A stretch of 7,544 bases of DNA from the NCBI GenBank assembly GCA_964370215.1, contig CAYJIM010000089.1:1-7544 (forward strand). The letters run 5' to 3'. Shown in pieces: positions 5,161 to 7,544 of the stretch. Position numbers and translations under genes: made by a program. The number at the start of each line of letters is the position of its first letter. Position 1 is the first letter of the stretch. The notes under the pieces are model-generated. The model did not search any database. It saw only the letters and a program-made list of their open reading frames with translations, and was not told the origin of the DNA. This DNA comes from Massiliimalia sp964370215 (GTDB taxonomy: Bacteria > Bacillota > Clostridia > Oscillospirales > Ruminococcaceae).

Positions 5161-5180
5161 GTAGGGGGACACCCGTCCCG
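5161..5180 (+). repeat. GTAGGG hairpin element, short-stem copy
   Basis: GTAGG is followed by GGGAC (5166-5170), loop ACCC, GTCCC (5175-5179). The tail CATTCATCGGTTTTG resembles the tail of the 3555 copy. It lies 30 bp beyond the stop of the ROK kinase gene, and its CACCCGTCC shares sequence with the copy at the window start. Confidence 0.6.
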
Positions 5181-5209
5181 TATCATTCATCGGTTTTGTA
5201 TCCCAGTTG

Positions 5210-6166
5210 TTAGCGGATTTCCATGCAGAGGAGGCCTGCACCGATCAAGCCAGCATCGTTGCCCAGTTGTGCGGTCACGATTTTGGTGCGGGTTTCTTCG
5301 GTTCTTGCATAGGTTTGTTCTTTGACCAGTTCGGTCAACGGTTTGATCAAGGTGTCACCCTCTTTACAAATCCCACCACCGATGCAGAGAATGCGCGGTT
5401 GGAAAATGTTGATCATGTTTGCCACACCGATGGCAAGGTAATCAATGTACTCGTCAACGACTTTTTTCGCCGCCTTGTCGCCTGCGCGCATACCGTCAAA
5501 TGCGGTACGGCCGGATACTTTGCCTTCTTTTTCGGACAATGCCCACATCACGCTGTCTTTGTCGGCGTCCATTGCTTCTTTGGTCATGTTGATGAGCCCT
5601 GTTGCAGAGCTGTACGCTTCAAAACAACCGTTACGGCCACAGGTGCAAGGTCTGCCGTGTGCCACGATAACCGAGTGACCAACTTCTGCCCCTGCATAGC
5701 TAAAGCCTGTGAGAATTTTGCCGTCGGTGATGATCCCACCGCCGACACCGGTGCCCAAGGTAATGGCAACCAGACTGTCACAGCCTTTGCCGGCACCTGC
5801 CATGTATTCGCCAAATGCTGCGGCATTGCCGTCGTTTTCAATGTAGACCTTTTTGCCGAGCAACTCTTCCAGCATGGCAACCATCGGTACATTTTCAAAT
5901 TGCAGGTTGTTGGAGTATTCGATGATGCCGGTTTCTTTGTTTGCAGTCCCCGGGGTACCAACGCCAACGCTTTCGACGTCCGCCATGGTGATGCCTGCTT
6001 TTTCTACTGCTTGTTCAGCCGCTTTTGCCATGTCGGCAATGACGCCTTCTGCTGCGCGTGGCGAGTTGGTAGGCAAAGATGCCTTTGCAAGGATTTCGTA
6101 CTGTTCGTTGATGACCCCTGCCACAATGTTGGTTCCGCCCAAGTCAATTCCAATGTAATAAGCCAT
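5210..6166 (-). CDS. glcK: ROK-family sugar kinase (probable glucokinase)
   Basis: This 318-residue ROK kinase should phosphorylate glucose or a related hexose with ATP in the cytoplasm. Visible motifs: phosphate loop DLGGTN (8-13); catalytic Asp112 in ENDGNAAA (110-117); second phosphate motif LGTGVGGG (137-144); sugar-binding EVGH (161-164); the ROK zinc signature CTCGRNGC (174-181) with His164 as fourth ligand; and GGG (263-265) in the adenosine site. The length is typical of clostridial ROK glucokinases. Start: ATG at 6166 with a weak GGAG 8 nt upstream. It lies 83 bp downstream of the mannose-6-phosphate isomerase gene on the same strand, probably in one transcript. ROK kinases next to class I isomerases are often fructo- or mannokinases (for example gmuE beside gmuF in B. 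subtilis), so glucose is the default but not the only plausible substrate. The gene symbol is therefore tentative. Confidence 0.88.
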   Translation of the reverse strand: MAYYIGIDLGGTNIVAGVINEQYEILAKASLPTNSPRAAEGVIADMAKAAEQAVEKAGITMADVESVGVGTPGTANKETGIIEYSNNLQFENVPMVAMLEELLGKKVYIENDGNAAAFGEYMAGAGKGCDSLVAITLGTGVGGGIITDGKILTGFSYAGAEVGHSVIVAHGRPCTCGRNGCFEAYSSATGLINMTKEAMDADKDSVMWALSEKEGKVSGRTAFDGMRAGDKAAKKVVDEYIDYLAIGVANMINIFQPRILCIGGGICKEGDTLIKPLTELVKEQTYARTEETRTKIVTAQLGNDAGLIGAGLLCMEIR

Positions 6167-6183
6167 AATGATAACTCCATTCT

Positions 6184-6198
6184 GCCGAGTGTGTCGGC
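6184..6198 (-). other. Small hairpin before the ROK kinase RBS
   Basis: GCCGA (6184-6188) pairs with TCGGC (6194-6198) around GTGTG. On the minus strand it ends a few bases before the GGAG site of the kinase gene, so it might tune translation. It is short and may be chance. Confidence 0.3.
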
Positions 6199-6216
6199 GA
6201 TCATTTATTTTTTAAG

Positions 6217-6234
6217 CATGTGATGGTTCACATG
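6217..6234 (-). other. Intercistronic hairpin between isomerase and kinase genes
   Basis: CATGTGA (6217-6223) pairs with TCACATG (6228-6234) around TGGT; four further base pairs can form outside one mismatch. On the minus strand it lies 16 bp after the isomerase stop and is followed by CTTAAAAAA, not a T tract, so it does not look like a terminator. An mRNA-processing or stability hairpin within the operon is more likely. Confidence 0.4.
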
Positions 6235-6249
6235 TTCAAGACAAGATTG

Positions 6250-7224
6250 TTACACCGTCCCCAATGTGGTCAGTAAGCACTCTGCCCCTGCGGTATCCGC
6301 TTTGACGGTATAGTCGCCACTGCCAGCAGGGACAAACACTGTTTGTCCCTGTGGTAGGGTCACTGTTTCGGTGCCAAGGGTGATCGAAATCGTCCCCTTC
6401 ACAGACAGGATGGCATGGAAAGAACGCGCGTCCGCCACCAGTGTGACGGGGGTGTTTGGACGATAAACCGTCGTTTTAAAATAAGCACAATCGGCCACCA
6501 CACGACCACCCTGTGGGTCGGTACTGCCGGCCGTCTGTGGATCGATGGCAGGTGCTTTTTTGAGGCAGGTCACCTCCACCGCTTTTTGGACATGCAGCTC
6601 ACGCGGTTTGCCGTCTACACCGACACGGTTGTAGTCGTGCACACGGTAGGTGGTGTTGGAATTTTGTTGCACTTCGGCAATCAAAATGCCCTTGCCAATG
6701 CCGTGTAAGGTACCGGCTTCGATGAAAAAGACATCCCCTGCTTTGACAGGTACCGCATGGATGACCTCGTCCAAACTACCATCGGCAATGCGGCTTTCAA
6801 ATTCTTCGGTGGTGAGATCACGGTTGAACCCATAAATGAGGGCGGCATCGGGGGTAGCGTCTACCACATACCACATCTCGGTTTTGCCGTATTCACCCTC
6901 TACACGCAAGGCGTAGTCGTTGTCGGGGTGTACCTGAATGGACAGGTCATCCGCGGCATCGATGAGCTTGATGAGTACGGGGAAGCGGTCAGCACCAGCG
7001 GCAGCAAGCCCCACTGCCTGTGGGTGAGCGGCAAGGTAATCGGCAAGGGTTTTGCCAGCAAAATCCCCATTTTGGATGACACTCATGCCGTCTGGATGAC
7101 AGCTCAGTTCCCAGCTTTCCGCCACCTTTGTAAGGTCGGTTTGCTTGCCGTAATCGGTCTTTAACGTCGTTCCACCCCACAGGTAATCCTTTAAGGGGGC
7201 AGTCAAACAAAGTAGTTGATTCAT
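6250..7224 (-). CDS. manA: Mannose-6-phosphate isomerase, class I
   Basis: This 324-residue cupin metalloenzyme interconverts mannose-6-phosphate and fructose-6-phosphate in the cytoplasm. Numbered from the ATG at 7224: LKDYLWGG (11-18) is the family's N-terminal signature. The zinc ligands are Gln97 and His99 in SIQVHPDN, Glu116 in GKTEMWYV and His174 in GTLHGIGKG. QQNSNTTYRVHDYNR (187-201) carries the active-site Arg194 (YRVHDY). The C-terminal part (about 245-324) is a second cupin barrel. The length fits short Firmicutes ManA proteins of about 315 residues. The start at 7224 is preferred over an upstream in-frame codon at 7251 because AAAAGAGGAA precedes it with 7-nt spacing. It is the first gene of a likely operon with the ROK kinase, behind a sigma-A promoter. 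The pair points to mannose or mannan use, or to mannose-6-phosphate supply for glycans. Confidence 0.92.
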   Translation of the reverse strand: MNQLLCLTAPLKDYLWGGTTLKTDYGKQTDLTKVAESWELSCHPDGMSVIQNGDFAGKTLADYLAAHPQAVGLAAAGADRFPVLIKLIDAADDLSIQVHPDNDYALRVEGEYGKTEMWYVVDATPDAALIYGFNRDLTTEEFESRIADGSLDEVIHAVPVKAGDVFFIEAGTLHGIGKGILIAEVQQNSNTTYRVHDYNRVGVDGKPRELHVQKAVEVTCLKKAPAIDPQTAGSTDPQGGRVVADCAYFKTTVYRPNTPVTLVADARSFHAILSVKGTISITLGTETVTLPQGQTVFVPAGSGDYTVKADTAGAECLLTTLGTV

Positions 7225-7230
7225 GGTTGT

Positions 7231-7240
7231 TTCCTCTTTT
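7231..7240 (-). promoter_or_regulatory. RBS deciding the manA start
   Basis: AAAAGAGGAA on the minus strand precedes the ATG at 7224 by the usual distance. The longer reading from 7251 would translate this site itself. Confidence 0.7.
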
Positions 7241-7250
7241 ATCAGATCCA

Positions 7251-7272
7251 CCTTTTTCTATACAGAAAAAGG
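7251..7272 (-). promoter_or_regulatory. Hairpin in the manA 5' leader
   Basis: CCTTTTTCT (7251-7259) and AGAAAAAGG (7264-7272) form a perfect 9-bp stem with a 4-nt loop. It lies between the predicted transcription start (near 7294) and the manA RBS, with no long T run after it on the minus strand. It is probably a leader stem-loop; no known riboswitch is recognised. Confidence 0.45.
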
Positions 7273-7300
7273 AAATCGAGTGCATAAACATATCATTCTT

Positions 7301-7329
7301 ATCATACCACACAATCGGCTGAACTGCAA
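7301..7329 (-). promoter_or_regulatory. Sigma-A promoter of the manA-ROK kinase operon
   Basis: On the minus strand, TTGCAG (7324-7329) is followed by exactly 17 bp and then TATGAT (7301-7306), with the extended -10 TG at the usual place (TGGTATGAT). Transcription should begin near 7294, giving a leader of about 70 nt that contains the hairpin at 7251-7272. Confidence 0.65.
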
Positions 7330-7375
7330 CCTCTTTTCGTGCATTCATGCGATCGATGCGTTAAAATGTAATTTT

Positions 7376-7381
7376 GTAGGG
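7376..7381 (+). repeat. Vestigial GTAGGG tag
   Basis: GTAGGG preceded by ATTTT and followed by GGTAAAAATT, with no complementary arm. It lies 29 bp before another decayed copy. Confidence 0.3.
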
Positions 7382-7404
7382 GGTAAAAATTTGATGTGTT
7401 TTTG

Positions 7405-7431
7405 GTAGGGGTGGATTTCCATAGCCGCCTG
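7405..7431 (+). repeat. Decayed GTAGGG hairpin element
   Basis: GTAGGGGTGGATTTCCATAG then CCGCC resembles the element at 3310 read on its own strand, but with mismatched arms. The leader GATGTGTTTTT (7393-7403) and tail CATTCATCG (7433-7441) are those of the family, so this is a diverged copy. Confidence 0.6.
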
Positions 7432-7468
7432 TCATTCATCGCTCACAAAACGGATGACCCAAACGCCA

Positions 7469-7483
7469 GGCGGTGCTACCGCC
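7469..7483. repeat. GC-rich palindrome near the window end
   Basis: GGCGGT, GCT, ACCGCC: a 6-bp stem without a tag, related to the palindrome at 3432-3445. The rest of 7485-7544 shows no feature I can support. Confidence 0.4.
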
Positions 7484-7544
7484 CGACAAAGGAAGCGTGT
7501 TGACCGTAGTATAAAAGAAAAAACCAACCACGAAACAAAACGTT

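Noticed and set aside
5207..6223. Long plus-strand open frame of 338 codons opposite the ROK kinase gene
   Set aside because: It is antisense to a gene with every ROK motif intact, is rich in Cys and Phe in the way mirror frames are, and has no RBS.
6217..6234. Terminator between manA and the ROK kinase gene
   Set aside because: No T tract follows the stem on the minus strand; treated as an intercistronic hairpin instead.
7225..7251. Longer N-terminus for ManA from 7251
   Set aside because: The extension encodes the RBS of the ATG at 7224 and is not part of the family's N-terminus.

Overview
The window looks like chromosomal DNA of an anaerobic Gram-positive bacterium, most likely a clostridial Firmicute (Oscillospiraceae/Ruminococcaceae-like). 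This rests on AGGAGG-type ribosome sites, a TTG start behind a perfect Shine-Dalgarno, roughly balanced GC, a YdbS/YdbT-type PH-domain pair, a PdaB-like deacetylase, and intergenic GTAGGG hairpin repeats of a style I associate with that group. The taxonomic call is inference.

Layout: (1) 9-1996, minus strand: two translationally coupled membrane PH-domain (DUF304/bPH2) genes. (2) 1997-2234: divergent intergenic region with one hairpin repeat just before the next gene. (3) 2235-2990, plus strand: a membrane-anchored polysaccharide deacetylase starting at TTG. (4) 2991-3878: almost 0.9 kb without a gene between convergent genes, filled by twelve short hairpin elements. Each has a GTAGGG tag followed by a palindrome whose sequence changes from copy to copy while its arms stay complementary. 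A five-element block of about 250 bp is present twice with one internal mismatch. (5) 3879-5039, minus strand: a MalY/PatB-type PLP aminotransferase/C-S lyase. (6) 5040-5209: a strong hairpin plus two GTAGGG elements. (7) 5210-7224, minus strand: a mannose-6-phosphate isomerase gene followed by a ROK-family sugar kinase, probably one operon behind a recognisable sigma-A promoter at 7301-7329. (8) 7225-7544: that promoter, a leader hairpin and decayed hairpin repeats.

How the genes fit together: the isomerase and ROK kinase would feed hexoses or mannose-6-phosphate into glycolysis. The PH-domain pair and the deacetylase act at the cell envelope. The aminotransferase belongs to sulfur amino-acid metabolism. 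These are ordinary housekeeping or accessory genes with no obvious common pathway.

The most unusual content is the GTAGGG hairpin family. All recognised copies lie between genes or at gene 3' ends, and one contributes the last codons and stop of the 500-residue PH protein. Sequence signs of block duplication and exchange between copies are visible. No transposase, reverse transcriptase or Cas gene is present in the window to explain it.
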